Assembly (NCBI RefSeq): GCF_002443255.2
Contig: NW_019211459.1
Span: 1 to 64,000, forward strand
Reading direction: 5' to 3'
DNA: 64,000 nucleotides
Source: Varroa destructor
Lineage: Eukaryota; Arthropoda; Arachnida; Mesostigmata; Varroidae
Positions 38,619-51,232 of the stretch are shown here, piece by piece. A program made the position numbers and the translations under genes. The number at the start of each line of letters is the position of its first letter. Position 1 is the first letter of the stretch. The notes below the pieces were generated by a model that was not told the DNA's origin, made no database searches, and saw only the letters and a list, made by a program, of their open reading frames with translations.

Positions 38619-38903
38619 CAGTCGACCGGTCACTTGCTCGCTCAGTGAGTTCATTGTTGTGTGTCGGCGATGTTTCGGAGTAACCGGCCGTGATCAACAT
38701 CATCATTAACGACAGTAGCATCACGACCAGCAACGGTTATGGCAATAGTGACGTGAGCAACAGCAATTACTGGCTTGCTGCGTAGTTGCGGCTCCTTCGT
38801 CGTGTATAATTAGTTAGTTGGATAGTCAGTTGTTAGTCGTTGGGTAGATGATAGTGCTGAAAGCGAGGGACCTTTTGGCCGAGCGGAGGAATCGTTGCTG
38901 TGA

Positions 38904-38998
38904 GAAGAAGGAGGAGCAGGAGGAGGAGGAGGAGGAGGAGGAGGAGGAGGAGGAGGGGGGGAAGGAAGGGGTGGAGGGGGAGGGGAAGAGGAGGAGGT
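38904..38998. repeat. (GGA)n and G-rich purine tract
   Basis: About 95 bp of nearly pure purine with GGA units and runs of six to seven G. Multiple G runs could form a G-quadruplex. Frames over it (poly-Arg, poly-Ser, poly-Leu) are artefacts. Confidence 0.9.
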
Positions 38999-39099
38999 AG
39001 GCGAACATCAACGACGGCCACGTCACAGGACACAGCCTGCCACGAAAATGGACGATTAGATAAACACATTCATGGATGTATAGATCAATGAACGGAGCA

Positions 39100-41789
39100 A
39101 ACTCTTATATTAGCGTTGTACCGGCCCATAATGGCAACCGCAATTAATGGCGTGAGATAGTTCCGCTTGTCATAAATACTTATGTGCAGTAAGGCTGGGA
39201 AGAAGATAATGCACGCCAGTAAAGCAGGAAATTTCTACATATACTTTCTTGCTATTATAGTCCGTGTACCCATTATGCACAAATCATAATAGTTACTAGC
39301 TTATTTAGACATTGCTATAGACGTAATTTATTTATGTGATCTTCCGGTTATCCCTAAGCAATCTAAGCGACCCGCCTCATGACCAGCGTGTAGCGACATA
39401 TATTGCGAATACACTCTTAACATTAGCAGTATTTTGTTGTATTAAGCAGAGACGGAAGCTGGTCTGTCATAAACTATTGTAAAAATCTGCTTTTCCTACC
39501 AGTGATCCTTCTTGGTATGCTAGTATAATAGCACAATCTTTCAGATATCTCTATTGGTATTCAACATAAAAATCATAATATTCAGGATCGGTCCTGCGTG
39601 TAGTGATAGTCCAGGTACGTGTACCGCCGCTGTTCAGCTACATAGGTCACCTAACTGTGTCAAACCAGATATTCCACGAGTATGGCCACGGCTTCAAAAT
39701 TTTAGTGCTATTGGCCAATTAACTATGGAAATGCTCGTATTTTAATTTTCCCTGTTATGACTTACTTACAGCAGTGGTTCAAGCGAAAGTCGGTCGAAGT
39801 TTTTAGTCGACTGATTGTCGTAATAAAACATCTAATAATCTTCTTAGGCCCCCTTTTGTGGATTCGATATGCCTACATGAGCGTGTTTCCAATTCCCTTC
39901 AATTGTGTACAAGTTTCTGGATGTACTTGCGAAAGCTTAGGCAGCGGTGTACCCTGCCTAACGCTTGAGCCCCGCGACACTGAAGTAGAATATGTTCGTT
40001 GAGTTTTTGGCTTTTCGTAAATACCTCTCTTGACTTTTAGTCCGTCACCGTTTCAACGAAGGGTCAGCGATTTGCAGCTCCTTTGGCCACGTCTTTGTTG
40101 TGTCGTCGTGCCAGTTTCATCTCTTTTCTCGTCGCGAGTTGGCGAGGCAGACAAGATCGCCCGTTTAAACACGCGTATGCTTAAAATAGCCCTGAAGAAT
40201 GCGGTGTGTAGGACTAGCTAGATGACTTCAAGCAAAGGTCTGCTCATTGCAAGAAGGTGACCAAGGTCGACAAAAGCTTCGCTAAACAGATAGACATTGA
40301 AATCACCCGCGCTTTTTGCCAACGCAGCCGGGAGATGCCATTAGCAAAGGATAGATTAAATTACTTCACACCTAGAACCCAAAATGTCACCCAAAATATC
40401 TTTGCAGCATGAAGCAAGTCGCTTGAAGTGTATACCATCTTTTTTTTTTTTTTTTTATATCTAAATCTAAAACGACCCCAATTCGAACTCAATCACATTT
40501 AGTGGGAACTTAAAACAAAGTGCAAATATCTCATGTTTCCGAATATCTGCAAAAGTCTATTATGATCAACTTTAAAAATTCATTCACCGTAAAATGAGCC
40601 CGGGCACGTTTCTAATACATTGCGTACACGAGCAGCTCACGCGGGTAACATTTCATTTAAGAACCGCATTACTTTTGCTCTATTGGTGTGGATCACACGC
40701 TTTCGGTTAACCAGATTTAGGTTATAGATGGCTTTAAGGCAACCTGAGTTTCGTCACGACATCTACGTCAGCGTCTGTACCATTGATCACGGCTGATTAA
40801 TAGAATATCGCCGGGATTTATAACGTGGGCCCCATCCGATAGGGTAGCAGGTGTTTGACCCGCAGACGTCGCCTCTACGTGTCTCAACCCAGTGAGCTAC
40901 ATTAGTGTGAACGATATGCTGGGGTTGTTACGCTCATCGATGGGGAACTTCCGTATGGCTTGGCCGGCTAGGGCTTCGCTGTCTGTCAGCCGCTTATACG
41001 AAAAGACGATGAAAAAATAGCTTTTTCCAAAAATATAAGTTTTTCCTGATATTGGTATTTTAAATGGAGCGCACAAAGTCAAAGCAGGAGTCTGACCTTA
41101 GGCCAGCTAATCTTCTCCCTAGTTAGATGACACGTTTTTTTGAGCTCATGAGCAGCACAGAATTCGCGATTAGTATCACATATGTATAGAGCTTTGGATG
41201 ATACTTCACGTGGGGGTCCCGACGAGGACGACTATTGCTGTTTAGATAAATTGTTTGTTGAAGTGGTCCGAATAGAGCACGAGTATAAAGACTGTTTAAA
41301 CTAATAGGACGATCTTGATAACGAACGCCTGAAGGCAAAACAAAAAAATTGCAATCAACAAGTAGAAAGTAGCTCGTACAATTCAACACGAAATCTTCGT
41401 GATTATACGATGGTACTTTTCTCAATGTTTCGCTAAGCTGATATTCCGGTCTGCTGTTCCTCAACGGAAGTAATGGTTCCCCAGTATGCGTTACACAGGA
41501 TGGCGAATAATTTCCTACTGACAATTGTAACTTTGTGTTCATAGGGTTGATCTCGTTACATAAATGGGATTATCACGCTTGTACGCAGAACGGGTTTATG
41601 TGAACGATCTGCATAGTGTACCCGACGCTTTTCGAAGTGCTACTTTACATGGTGCCAATGACATCTGGCAGTACCCACAGGTCTGCTGAAGCAGATCTGC
41701 ATACGCCCAACACCATAGATAAACTAGACGACTACAGTTGTTTGATAATGATACCATTGCTTTGCAATAGACACGTACTGAGTTTACAG
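39100..41789. other. Intergenic stretch
   Basis: Short frames only. The minus-strand frame at 41123-41542 (139 codons) shows no motif. A 17-base T run starts near 40440. A tRNA-like scrap at 40845-40910 is listed separately. Confidence 0.5.
40845..40910 (-). repeat. tRNA-derived SINE-like fragment
   Basis: The minus strand has an A-box match TAGCTCACTGGG (40888-40899) and a weaker B-box match GGGTCAAACACC (40850-40861), spaced 26 bases apart as in a tRNA. No full cloverleaf and no adjacent A-tail were found, so a SINE head or tRNA pseudogene is more likely than a working tRNA. Confidence 0.4.
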
Positions 41790-42119
41790 CAGGCTGCTGT
41801 TAGAAATCTGTTCGTGCCATCCTCGCCTGGACCAGTGTCCTGGCAAACGGTTCCACCTCTTATTGCTCACCAAGGATCAAACCAACCACTCCCTCCAACG
41901 ACCCAAAACAACAGATTTACTGCACAGAATTCAGGAAAAGAGCTGTACAATGTAGCTCCGCCCGTTGCTGATCTCATCGACTTTGCAACACGTGCTACTA
42001 ATGGTATAGTGCTCCTGATTGACTGTAGTATTCCTCCACAGTATTACCAAATAGTTTATTTGGCCGCTGTAGAAGATGTACGATCTAAGACCACCTCACC
42101 AACATTGCTCTTCGGTTGA
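41790..42119 (+). CDS. Candidate terminal exon of unknown protein (109 residues)
   Basis: A possible acceptor (AGTTTACAG) leads in phase 0 into 109 open codons ending in TGA. The protein starts QAAVRNLFVPSSPGPVSW, has a Pro/Gln/Asn-rich middle and ends with a hydrophobic, more ordered part (VADLIDFATRATNGIVLLI). The frame is open upstream to 41616, but its first codon there is GTG, which argues for a spliced upstream exon rather than a start. Codon choice is even and not repeat-driven. No family is recognised. Confidence 0.33.
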   Translation, partial: QAAVRNLFVPSSPGPVSWQTVPPLIAHQGSNQPLPPTTQNNRFTAQNSGKELYNVAPPVADLIDFATRATNGIVLLIDCSIPPQYYQIVYLAAVEDVRSKTTSPTLLFG

Positions 42120-43600
42120 CCACTGTTACTGAGGTACGTTTTGACTACCTGGTTGATCTATGAAACGGTTCTCCCATAATTAGTGGTTCACACGCAGATT
42201 TCAGCTTCTGCCTCTGCATTTGACGAAATTGAACTTGTCAAAAGATTATCGATACGTTTCACGTGTGTAGTCATCTAGCTTTGCACGTGTCGCAGAAATG
42301 TGAAGAGGTTTTATAGCTGCCGATTTATATACATGGACAATGTGTACAGATGAAAGGCGTCGGGAGGACCATCGCCTTCATATAGGACGATACCTAAGGC
42401 CAAATCAAATTGCCATCGTTGTCAGCGATGCTAATGTCGAATATTTAGCTAAGGGCTTGAATGTTCGATAGCTTTGAGGGAAGAGTAGTTATTTTTCTGC
42501 CGGTTTGTGTGTTCGTAGTTTGCCAAGTATGGCAAAATAATGGACTTGAGATGGTGTTGAAAGGCCTGCATCTTTGTATCACTTTACCTTATGGGGTTTT
42601 ATGATATTATATTGCATTGGATTTTGCACACGCAAAACGATCTACCGTCAGCTTCAGTTTGTAGTAATTTTCTGTAAACCCTCCAGACAGACAGACAGTT
42701 TCCAAAATGATATTCTCGGCCTTGTCATTGTCCTTCAGTAGAACGTAACCAAATCTATTAACTATGGTCCATTGCTATTCGTATTGATATTTCGCGGAAT
42801 TCCAGTGTGGATCCGCTTTAAACTTAATCAAAGATCATTGTAACAGTGTTAAGCGTTATGATAGGTTTGTAAATGACAGCTCAAAAGCACATACGAAAAT
42901 TCCAAACAATGATAGGATACATTTGATGTATGTCTAAAAACACGCTCGATTATATTGTTGTTGCATTGCTTAAGTAAAAATCCCGTTAACTTAATACGAC
43001 CGAACAGTTAGATTACTCAAGACGACATAAAATTGTTTAAGCCTCAGAACGTATATCTATGAGACATGGTTTGTTTAGCTGTTTGTACGCTCGTCCCATA
43101 TACTTGTTTCAACCTCGGATGTATGAAAACAGCTTGACGATTCCTTCGTATCAGTTACGCATTTGGAATAGGATCGCGCGCATGCTTAGCCTGACTTTGA
43201 GTTTCGAAGGCCAACAAAAGTCCTATTTGACGTCGTGAGTTAGTCATAGCTCTGCTATCGTAATTTTGTGCTATTGCAGCCTAGGTAAATGTGAGGCCAA
43301 GCAATTTGACTTTTCTGCCGGCTCCGGCGTGAGAATTTAACTATTCCTACACTTCTTTGTCCTACTATGACTTATACCGGACTTACGTTATACGTTAACA
43401 CTGGCCAAAAAGATTTACGATTAGTCAACTATGCCAGATAGAATGTGGGAAACGACGTGTCCTTATTTCGACAGATCTCATGGGTGTCCAGTGACAGTGT
43501 GAAACGCCATTACTTTGCTAGAAACGTCAACTGCCGTTTAACCTTGTAGCTTGAAATAATATAGAAATGCAACAAATTCTCATTGGGCAACGCATTTTTT
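42120..43600. other. Intergenic stretch without supported gene
   Basis: No frame above 60 codons. A GAG then GTACGT donor-like string at about 42132 lies just past the stop of the preceding frame. Nothing else was seen. Confidence 0.5.
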
Positions 43601-43601
43601 T

Positions 43602-43812
43602 ACTTTTTTTTTTTTTTTTTTACCGATTTTTACCAAGGAATCATCGGCGGAGTGTAATTTGAATCAGCAAAGATGTTGAAAACGTCGGTCTTATGTGCCC
43701 TTTTTAAGGGAAACGTGCCTAATAAAGACATCTTTCGAAAACGGGGAGCACCCGCAGGCAAGATTCGAATAGTTAATGAACGGATATCACTACTTAACTG
43801 AACCACTTTGTT
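43602..43812 (-). repeat. tRNA-derived SINE-like element with A-tail
   Basis: On the minus strand, in the order expected for a SINE, there is an A-box-like TGGTTCAGTTAAG (43793-43805), a B-box TATTCGAATCTT (43760-43771), a body of about 130 bp, and an 18-base A tail (T run 43604-43621 on the plus strand). Such elements are copied by LINE machinery and transcribed by Pol III. The 106-codon frame over the same bases (43630-43950) is therefore probably not a gene. Target-site duplications were not identified. Confidence 0.5.
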
Positions 43813-44198
43813 TTTGTTCCGGACATGTGAGAGCAGAGCGAGGGCTGAGTGTTGAGTCGTCAAAAAAAATATGGCTGTTGTGGACGAAGACTGGCTTCTT
43901 TCGGCAAACGTTTTACGTATTGCAACTAGGATAGGAATTGAATCAGGCATTCAAACACTCCTGTTGTAGATGCTACAGTTATGATGTTTTCTATAATATA
44001 ATGTAGGTTTAGCCATTTTGGCATTTTTTTTGTTCTTTTTTGTTTTTACTAATCGCGCAAGTAAGGCAGCCTGCGACATAACTGAGCTCACTTCAGTCCC
44101 CGCTGGAATTCACGAAGAACAAGCTGATACTGCGGCCCGTCATCCTTAATTTGGGATGTTTTATACCATGTTTCTTGCTTCGTGTTCGGTCTGTTGCA

Positions 44199-44528
44199 TC
44201 AGTGGGTTATGGACGAGAAGACGTGCAGCAATACGTGTTGTTTGTCGCCACACGTTGGGGTCACGGTCACAAGAGTACAAGTACTGTTTAATGCGTGAGA
44301 GTTAGTTGTTACTCTTTGTATACAATGGTCGCTGCTAATACCGAACGAAGTGAGATAAGAAATCAGACAATTGTTATATAAAGAATACATTCGGTCCTCA
44401 GTACGAATTAAAGCTACGCCAGTATTATGCCGACGCAGTGTACAGGCTGCGCTGTCAACTACGCCATCGCGCTTGAAAAGTTTGAGCTTTCGATTGCACA
44501 ATTCCCGTATCACATTGTCCTTAGTCAT
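44199..44528 (-). CDS. Possible small protein, 109 residues, unknown
   Basis: A complete ATG-to-stop frame with balanced composition starts MTKDNVIRELCNRKLKLFKR. It has six cysteines spread through the rest and a hydrophobic end (TCTLVTVTP, HVLLHVFSS). There is no signal peptide and no recognisable domain. The ATG is preceded by TATAAA, so the reading context is AT-rich and not a strong Kozak match. It could be a real single-exon gene, part of an exon, or chance. Confidence 0.22.
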   Translation of the reverse strand: MTKDNVIRELCNRKLKLFKRDGVVDSAACTLRRHNTGVALIRTEDRMYSLYNNCLISYLTSFGISSDHCIQRVTTNSHALNSTCTLVTVTPTCGDKQHVLLHVFSSITH

Positions 44529-47500
44529 TTTATAGATATGTGTACATATTGTTATTATCGTTGTTGTTAATATTTCACAGGCTCGTCACAACCGATCCAA
44601 AAGCCGGTAAACTATATCGTCTCCTTGAAGACGTTATGGCACGCAAACCCACGTACGTAAAGAACACGCTAAATTCATAATAAACTTTATGTTTTATTAG
44701 GCTTCGGTTGAGCTTTTAAACAATTCTAATCATCGATTATAATCACTAGCTGGATTGCAGAAGCATCCAGACGGGTTTTCTCACTAAAATTGTTACTTAG
44801 TAATTTGGAGCTTGTTCGTTAAGACGTCCTGATTACTCGAAACGTTTTATTCCGCTAGGCAGATGTTCCTTTCTACTTGATACATGTACGTTTCTATAGG
44901 CATCGTAATAGAACGTAAACAGGGAACAGCACGAACGAACGAAGTGAACGAGAAGGTTTTGTAGCCTTCGTTCCTCGCTACACCTGACGTCCAGTGCGGC
45001 TGCGTGTAAATTACTGGATATTCGTCGTGTTTTTTTTTTTTGTATATCAATGTACGCGGCGATATTTTTCTAATCAATACACACGTCTCTAAAAGTAAAC
45101 TGTTGTCGATTGTAGTATGAGGTCTTCCACTTATCCTAATACGTAATAACATCCACTTGCTTGAAATACTAAGGCTAAATAATATGCCACGACACCTTTG
45201 TAATGAACGCTCCCCAGAGTGGCACATCGCTTTGGTAACGATTGATTTCACTAGAAAAACGTAGGCAAATACAAAACGCTAATAAACAGACAAATACCGA
45301 TATCATCCAGCAGTTGTAATGCGATTTGTAAAAAGCTTTGTCCTATCGCAAACCGTTTGACAACTACCGTTTCTATATATGACCGTTAAAAGGGAACGCT
45401 AAGAGAAAAGATATTCTAAAAGGTTGACGTTTATTCTGTTGAATGGAACGAAACAAAAGTTATTAATTACTATTTAGCGGGATCGATCGATTTAACGGGA
45501 TTTAGTGGCTCGATGCCGAGGCTCCGGAACCGACGTTTCTTTTTTGGGGTGGGCGCGCTAAAAATAGCTGTCGACGAAGTTTGTGACATCTGGGCGTGCG
45601 ATAAGATGCGAAAAGGCATTAGACAGAGTACTTAAAATGGTCTTAAACGGTTCGTGAGGAGGGCTTATTTTATGTAGTGTGTAAATGCGTCGTTGGAAGC
45701 TAATACCAATCTGATTAATATCTCTCTAAATAAAACGCAGACCAGTTTCTCGTAGTAAGACCGTACGATCTTGAAGTCATCGTAAATGACTGTTGAAGGA
45801 GTTCAGTAGTGCGCCGTTGAGGAATAATTCGGTTATTGATGATGCTTGAATTCATTAGGGTTACTATTTCTGTTGAAATCGATTAAAATCCGGAAAATGA
45901 CTGCATACGAAGACAAGGGTTTGCATGCATCTTGTGTGTTCTTCGTAGTCTTCTGCGAAGCAGAATCAGATTGTTCGCTGCCACGACGCGGAAGACAAAC
46001 AGTGAAAGGCAATTGGCCTATGAGAGACAAATATCCGCGATTTTTTTCCCACAAGAACCCCGATCCTATATGAAGTCATCGGCCAATCGAATAGGGATAC
46101 CTAGAGTTTAACTAAAAATATCTTTACATCCGAACTGCATGTCTGCATGCGGCGTTTCCTTTACTTTCTAATGATAGGTCACAAACGACCTGATCAATGG
46201 AAAAATTTACACCAAAGCAGAAACGCTCACTGAAGCGCGTGATGCAACGGCTATTCCTTATAATACGTATGAACACACGATTCAGGTACCCCATTTGACC
46301 TGGTTCCGTCCAGAGATCCATAGATAATCTGCGATGCAGTATAGTTACTCTCGTCTATTTGATGACGATAACCACAGATTGTGCTGAGTTCAACTTCGGT
46401 CACTTTCGTGCTATAGATGAACCCGTAATGGGATTACGTAAAGACGTCCTTAAAGGGCAAATGCCCTATCGAAACGAATGATTTCAGCTATCATAAATCA
46501 GGAAAGGCGTCGGCTGAACTGTGCATAGAACTGAAATATGTCAATTCTAAATGGGCTAAGCAAATTCAGTGTCGGATAGGCGGCCCGCAGGAGTTTCGGC
46601 GAAGCATTTCGCCTGCTTAATTCAGCAGGTCAACTATCTAAGCGAATTAACATTATCGGCCGTGATCTACATCCGCGGTGGAACAATCCTATGGTCCATC
46701 GGTGGGATTACGAGAAAACAAGAGGCCTCGATCAACACTTTCCTTTCCACCGCAGTTTAGATATGCCTACCTAACGAAAATGCCGCCACAGGCACCATCA
46801 ATAGAAAGAAGATGTACGCAATTCTCACAGAGAATATATAGTACAAGCTCTTATCAACGAGTCTCGCGGAGCTTGAAAGTGAACAAGTTTTGAATTAAAT
46901 TTCGTTAGAAAATAATCTAGCCTTATAGAATTTGCTAAGTAGAAAAGTTTACTTCTAGAGAAATAAGATTAGAATGCTGCCTATTTTCGAAACGCTCACT
47001 GGTCCAGTACTTGTTGTCCGTAGCACGTGTTACACAATTGTAACCCAATTACGGAAAATGCAAACAGGGTTAAAACTGGTGTACCGTGAATTGACTTCAG
47101 GCCAGGTTGAAAATGTTTGTGATGTATGCTACGTGCAATTAGCGGACCTTTAAAAACCTGTCTGGAACAGACGATCAGCATGAACAAGGTATGGTTCAAT
47201 CTCTTTACCGCCAGCTGGAGAGGAACGAGGCGAGGGTACGGCATTGCCATTGGGAGAAACAAAGTTCGACGTAAGGGAAATCAACTTACTTTTCCATATG
47301 GCGTGCAAGGGACACCATGGACACCTGTTAGTACGAGATAATCACAAAAACCAGAACAACGAATGCAGCTCATTATTTTGAGTTTCTCACTCATTGATCG
47401 TTGGCACAGCAATCACAAGCCACGTAGCCTGGTTACTGATGACGAGGCCAAACGTCTCAATTACTATACTGAGTAAGGGAATATCCAACGTTAGCTTCTC

Positions 47501-48210
47501 CCAGTCTAAGACTACGAGCCTTTCCTGCTATAAAAAGGGAAATTGGTGGGCAAGCATACCTCACTATGCAGTCGGTCATACTTTGCCCCGTAATTAAGAG
47601 TAACTCGGGCTTAGTCGAAACACGTAGATGATATACCATTTACACGTTCCGTCTTTTTTATAAAGACATCGTAAGTCCACACTTGTCTTGCTCTTGAAAT
47701 AAATGTTGACCTTGCGCATCGTTCGCGTAAGGCAGCGATGTCAGCATACGCATCACGTTGCGGCAAGTTACCTGCAGTTACATGGATTATAATCGAAACC
47801 AGAATCTACATACATATTCACAATAGCCATACTGGCTTCGAACCTGGTCAAGTTGACTTCGGAGAACGGTGCGCACAACGAAGACATCTAACCGATACAA
47901 GTAATCTGTGCTATATGATGTATTGTGTAAGAATTCAACACTACGCTGGCTCTTAAGTGCTGTCGTACAAGTTACCAGTGTTTCAGCTTGAGTGAATTTC
48001 TATTGAAACCTAACTTGGTTTCTTAATCTGTTTTTCCTCTATACTTAGTGTTTAAAGACAGCCTGTTTTGCGTTGGTTTTTTAAACGTAGAATATTATAT
48101 TCGTTCGTGGCACATATTATTAATTTTTCGAGCTCTTCTGTTTTTATGTAGTTGTCTCAGGATTTTTCTATCAGGGTCAGGAAAATTCCGTAAAACGCCC
48201 GTTCTTCCAT
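44529..48210. other. Intergenic stretch with weak minus-strand exon hints
   Basis: Minus-strand frames at 46996-47279 and 47457-47639 contain hydrophobic runs and several consensus donors (GAG then GTATGC at 47559; AAA then GTAAGT near 47290), but attempts to join them in phase ran into stops. Frames elsewhere (44847-45251, 45833-46073, 46569-46893) show no motif. Confidence 0.4.
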
Positions 48211-49650
48211 TCAACGGCCACAAAATCCTGATCCGGAGTTCTCGCACTGTTGAACCCTTAATTCGGTCGTTAGCGTTTGACGCCGGTACTGAGCTGGGGG
48301 ATCTAATTCTTTATTTTCAGGGTCTCTGGGATTGGGCTGTGCGTTTTCACTCGAAACCGAAGAATTAACCCCATGTACGTTTCGGCGCTCTCCCACATCG
48401 TGATTGATCTGATTTCCTTGTTGAATTGAACCTTGTCGCTTCTTTCTTGTTTCATCGGCCTTATAGTACAAACGATGCGCTTGTACGCCGTTGAGCCTAT
48501 GACAGCCTTGGAAGCAACACTGATCCATTAGTTGTTGTGTATCGGAATGGCCAGGTTGCGAATTGTGTGGTAAGTAGCAATACTCCGAAGATCGTTCGAC
48601 CACCTGAAGGCCCGGCGGCTTCTGCTGTGGTTGTTTTATATAGGGCACAGGTATCTTTAGCAGGGGTTGTGGTTTTTGCTGCTGGTGTTGGTGCCGTTGC
48701 CGTTTCGACGCATGTGCCTTCTGAAAAGGTCCTTTCAACACATTCCCATACTTAAGGAATCTTTTAGGCAGAAGTATTTGCTGTGACCCTTCTTTCTGTT
48801 GATGTACCTTACAATCGTTCTTCACTACAAGCGCTTCCTTTGAGTGTCCTTTAACAGACGGTTCTTTCGGCGTAGGCGTATTCTGCTGAGGTGTACCTTG
48901 CCGAAATTGTTCATTAGTTGTGGATAATTGAGGAAGCGCTACTGATGGCATCGTAGTTGATAACATTGGCAACTGTATTTGTATTGGCTGTGTTGAGTGT
49001 ATTTGAATTACGTCGTGTCCTGGTCCCTGACCATATTCCCGAGGCAGCTGTAATGTGCCTTGTTGCTGCTGCTGAGCTGGCTGACCTATGATGATGTTTA
49101 GTCCCGCTCCACGAAGCCGGTCATGACGACGACTAGGGAATAGCGAATCACTAAGGCCGAGATTCGACATACCTCGTTCCAGGGCATTGAAAACAGGTTC
49201 ATCTGCACTGGTCATGGTGCAGTTATTGCTGCTGTTGTTTGTATTTAAGACGAGTCGATAGTGCACCGGAAGGTCAAAGCTGTCAATACTGGCATATTTA
49301 TCTTGCGAGGCTAAGTGGTGGTTAAGGGGAGCATTGTTCAAAAACGAAAGCTGGATTCTAGGCACACTTCTATGGAACGAGTTGTCCGAACACTGATTTG
49401 ATGTACTCAACAAATAGCGTTTTAAATTTCGAGCCCTATTCGGGCCTTCAGTAGCCTCTGGCGTCATTGACGTAGTTATTTTTTTCGCATTTTCGTTTTC
49501 TTTTATTAATGATTCGTGATTCATAACACCGACATCAAGCTCAGGCTGGGTCTCTAGATAAATTATATTTTGAATGCTCAACAATACCGAACTAATAGAC
49601 AACAATTTACGCTGGATTATTTCCTGACCTCTCCCACTGTATCTGACCAT
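48211..49650 (-). CDS. Gln-rich protein of unknown function, 479 residues
   Basis: This is by far the longest intact frame in the window. It runs ATG to TGA and stays open ten codons upstream of the ATG. Residues 1-110 are ordinary, with a short Leu/Ile-rich part at 16-31. Residues 111-185 are mixed, with FNALERGMSNLGLSDSLF at 154-171. From about 190 it is rich in Gln, Pro and His (QQQQQ at 193-197) and looks disordered. Basic clusters at 311-320 (KAHASKRQRH) and 402-405 (RKKR) could be nuclear localisation signals. A Cys/His cluster lies at 378-384 (CCFQGCH). No known domain is recognised. The Gln and His codons are not a single pure repeat. A nuclear, disordered regulatory protein or one large exon of such a protein is the inference. 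Confidence 0.6.
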   Translation of the reverse strand: MVRYSGRGQEIIQRKLLSISSVLLSIQNIIYLETQPELDVGVMNHESLIKENENAKKITTSMTPEATEGPNRARNLKRYLLSTSNQCSDNSFHRSVPRIQLSFLNNAPLNHHLASQDKYASIDSFDLPVHYRLVLNTNNSSNNCTMTSADEPVFNALERGMSNLGLSDSLFPSRRHDRLRGAGLNIIIGQPAQQQQQGTLQLPREYGQGPGHDVIQIHSTQPIQIQLPMLSTTMPSVALPQLSTTNEQFRQGTPQQNTPTPKEPSVKGHSKEALVVKNDCKVHQQKEGSQQILLPKRFLKYGNVLKGPFQKAHASKRQRHQHQQQKPQPLLKIPVPYIKQPQQKPPGLQVVERSSEYCYLPHNSQPGHSDTQQLMDQCCFQGCHRLNGVQAHRLYYKADETRKKRQGSIQQGNQINHDVGERRNVHGVNSSVSSENAQPNPRDPENKELDPPAQYRRQTLTTELRVQQCENSGSGFCGR

Positions 49651-51232
49651 GAGTACCTCATTTCGCCAATTTACGCAATTTCATATATGGTCGTAGTAGT
49701 CATTGTTTTGATGGCACAAATGTAATATAGATATACGTTATCATTACTCCGAATGGATTACTGAAAATCGGCTTCAACTATAGCCAAGTGAGATACAAAA
49801 AAAAAAAAAAAAAAATTGTTCATTGAGGTCTTCTGTTTAATCGCATATTCAGCTGAATTCTGTTCTATGTATGGGCTAGAATGATCAACACTGCAAATAA
49901 GCCATGCTTCATGGAAGAACTCTGCCGCGAGTGTCCTGTCAGCTGTATCATTTACACAGGTGAGGTCCATTGTTACCAAAGCAAACTTTTCTGAAGTTTG
50001 CGAATTCAGTTCCTCGTCAATTTTTTTTTTTTTTAGCTCGTATAACTTTCGCTAAGCTGACAGGAGTACAGGCACTCACAATCCCTCCCTATTGTAACAT
50101 CATTATCCGGGAGCGATATTGACCTCGTACTTTGAGTCCCGAGTAAACTACGGGCAAATACGTGTTAGTCTACAGAAACAATCTGACAAAAATATAATTT
50201 GCTTGCAGATTCTATTTATCTGTGTAAGAGAAGTTTGTGTCCGTTTGTCTGTTTATTTGTCGAACCTGAAACGACATTTTCAAGTGGTTAGATTTAGCTG
50301 ATTTTTCGGGTCGCTAGAACTTCATCAAAGATGGACTTCATTTGACCGAATACTTTTGTTTTTAGAAAAAAAAAAATAAGTTGTCTGCTATTGTAGGGTG
50401 CAACGTTAACCTAGCTGGCGATGGTTGACACAAACAACTCTATACTCATGCTCGGCACTCAAAAACCAGGCTGCACTAGCGCTTGCAAACCGGACGCCAG
50501 TCTCGTCTGCGCTAATGTACCATTAATATAGCATGACATGAATAACCGTGCTCGACTTGTGTTACATAAACAATACTTATAGTTAGCTTCTGACTTTTTT
50601 TTACACCGATAAAGTAAAGTGTATTTAATAGCAAGACGAGCGTATAACCGTGGGCGTCTGCGAATGGCGTGCCAGCCAATTTGTCATCATATCGTAACTC
50701 GTATGAATTGAAGTATACTACGCTACTTTTTTCAAGCCAAATTCAAATAAAAAAAGGAAAAAAAGGCTGACACGGTTAATGTATTTCTTAGCCGATCAAA
50801 TCGTTTTACGAAAGAATTGCTAAAGTGTCAAAAATAACATGTAAGTCTTTATTATCAGAGAATTCAAAAACGATCGATCATTTTAAACTTTGCTGACTCG
50901 CCAGATATGGGAGCAACATGTGAACGGAAATACATTAAATAGCCCAGTCCTATTCAAGATACGTGACAGTTTACTAAATTTATCGAGCTTCCAGAAAGAG
51001 GCTCAGAAAGATATATAAGATTACCACAAGTATTTGTCTTATTTAGTACGTGCAACTATTTATATATAAAGAAAAGATAAAACACTTTTAAGCCTTAGTG
51101 ACGCCTGGGGAAAAGAGTCAATCTTTATTTGACATAGTATGAGTAATGAACTTGCCACTCAGAGCTGCTCAACTTTCCTGTCTGATAGGCGATAACATTC
51201 TTTGGCCTAGCTCTGTATTAAGTACCCCCCCC

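Noticed and set aside
38826..39091. Poly-Ser, poly-Leu and poly-Arg frames
   Set aside because: Three readings of one (GGA)n tract.
41123..41542. 139-codon minus-strand frame
   Set aside because: Complete, but no domain, no splice or start-context support and uneven composition. Treated as chance.
43630..43950. 106-codon minus-strand frame
   Set aside because: Most of it lies over the SINE-like element with Pol III boxes.
46996..47639. Possible multi-exon membrane receptor on the minus strand
   Set aside because: Individual donors and hydrophobic runs look good (for example SNQATWLVIAVPTIN), but no combination of exons stayed in frame and no family motif was found.
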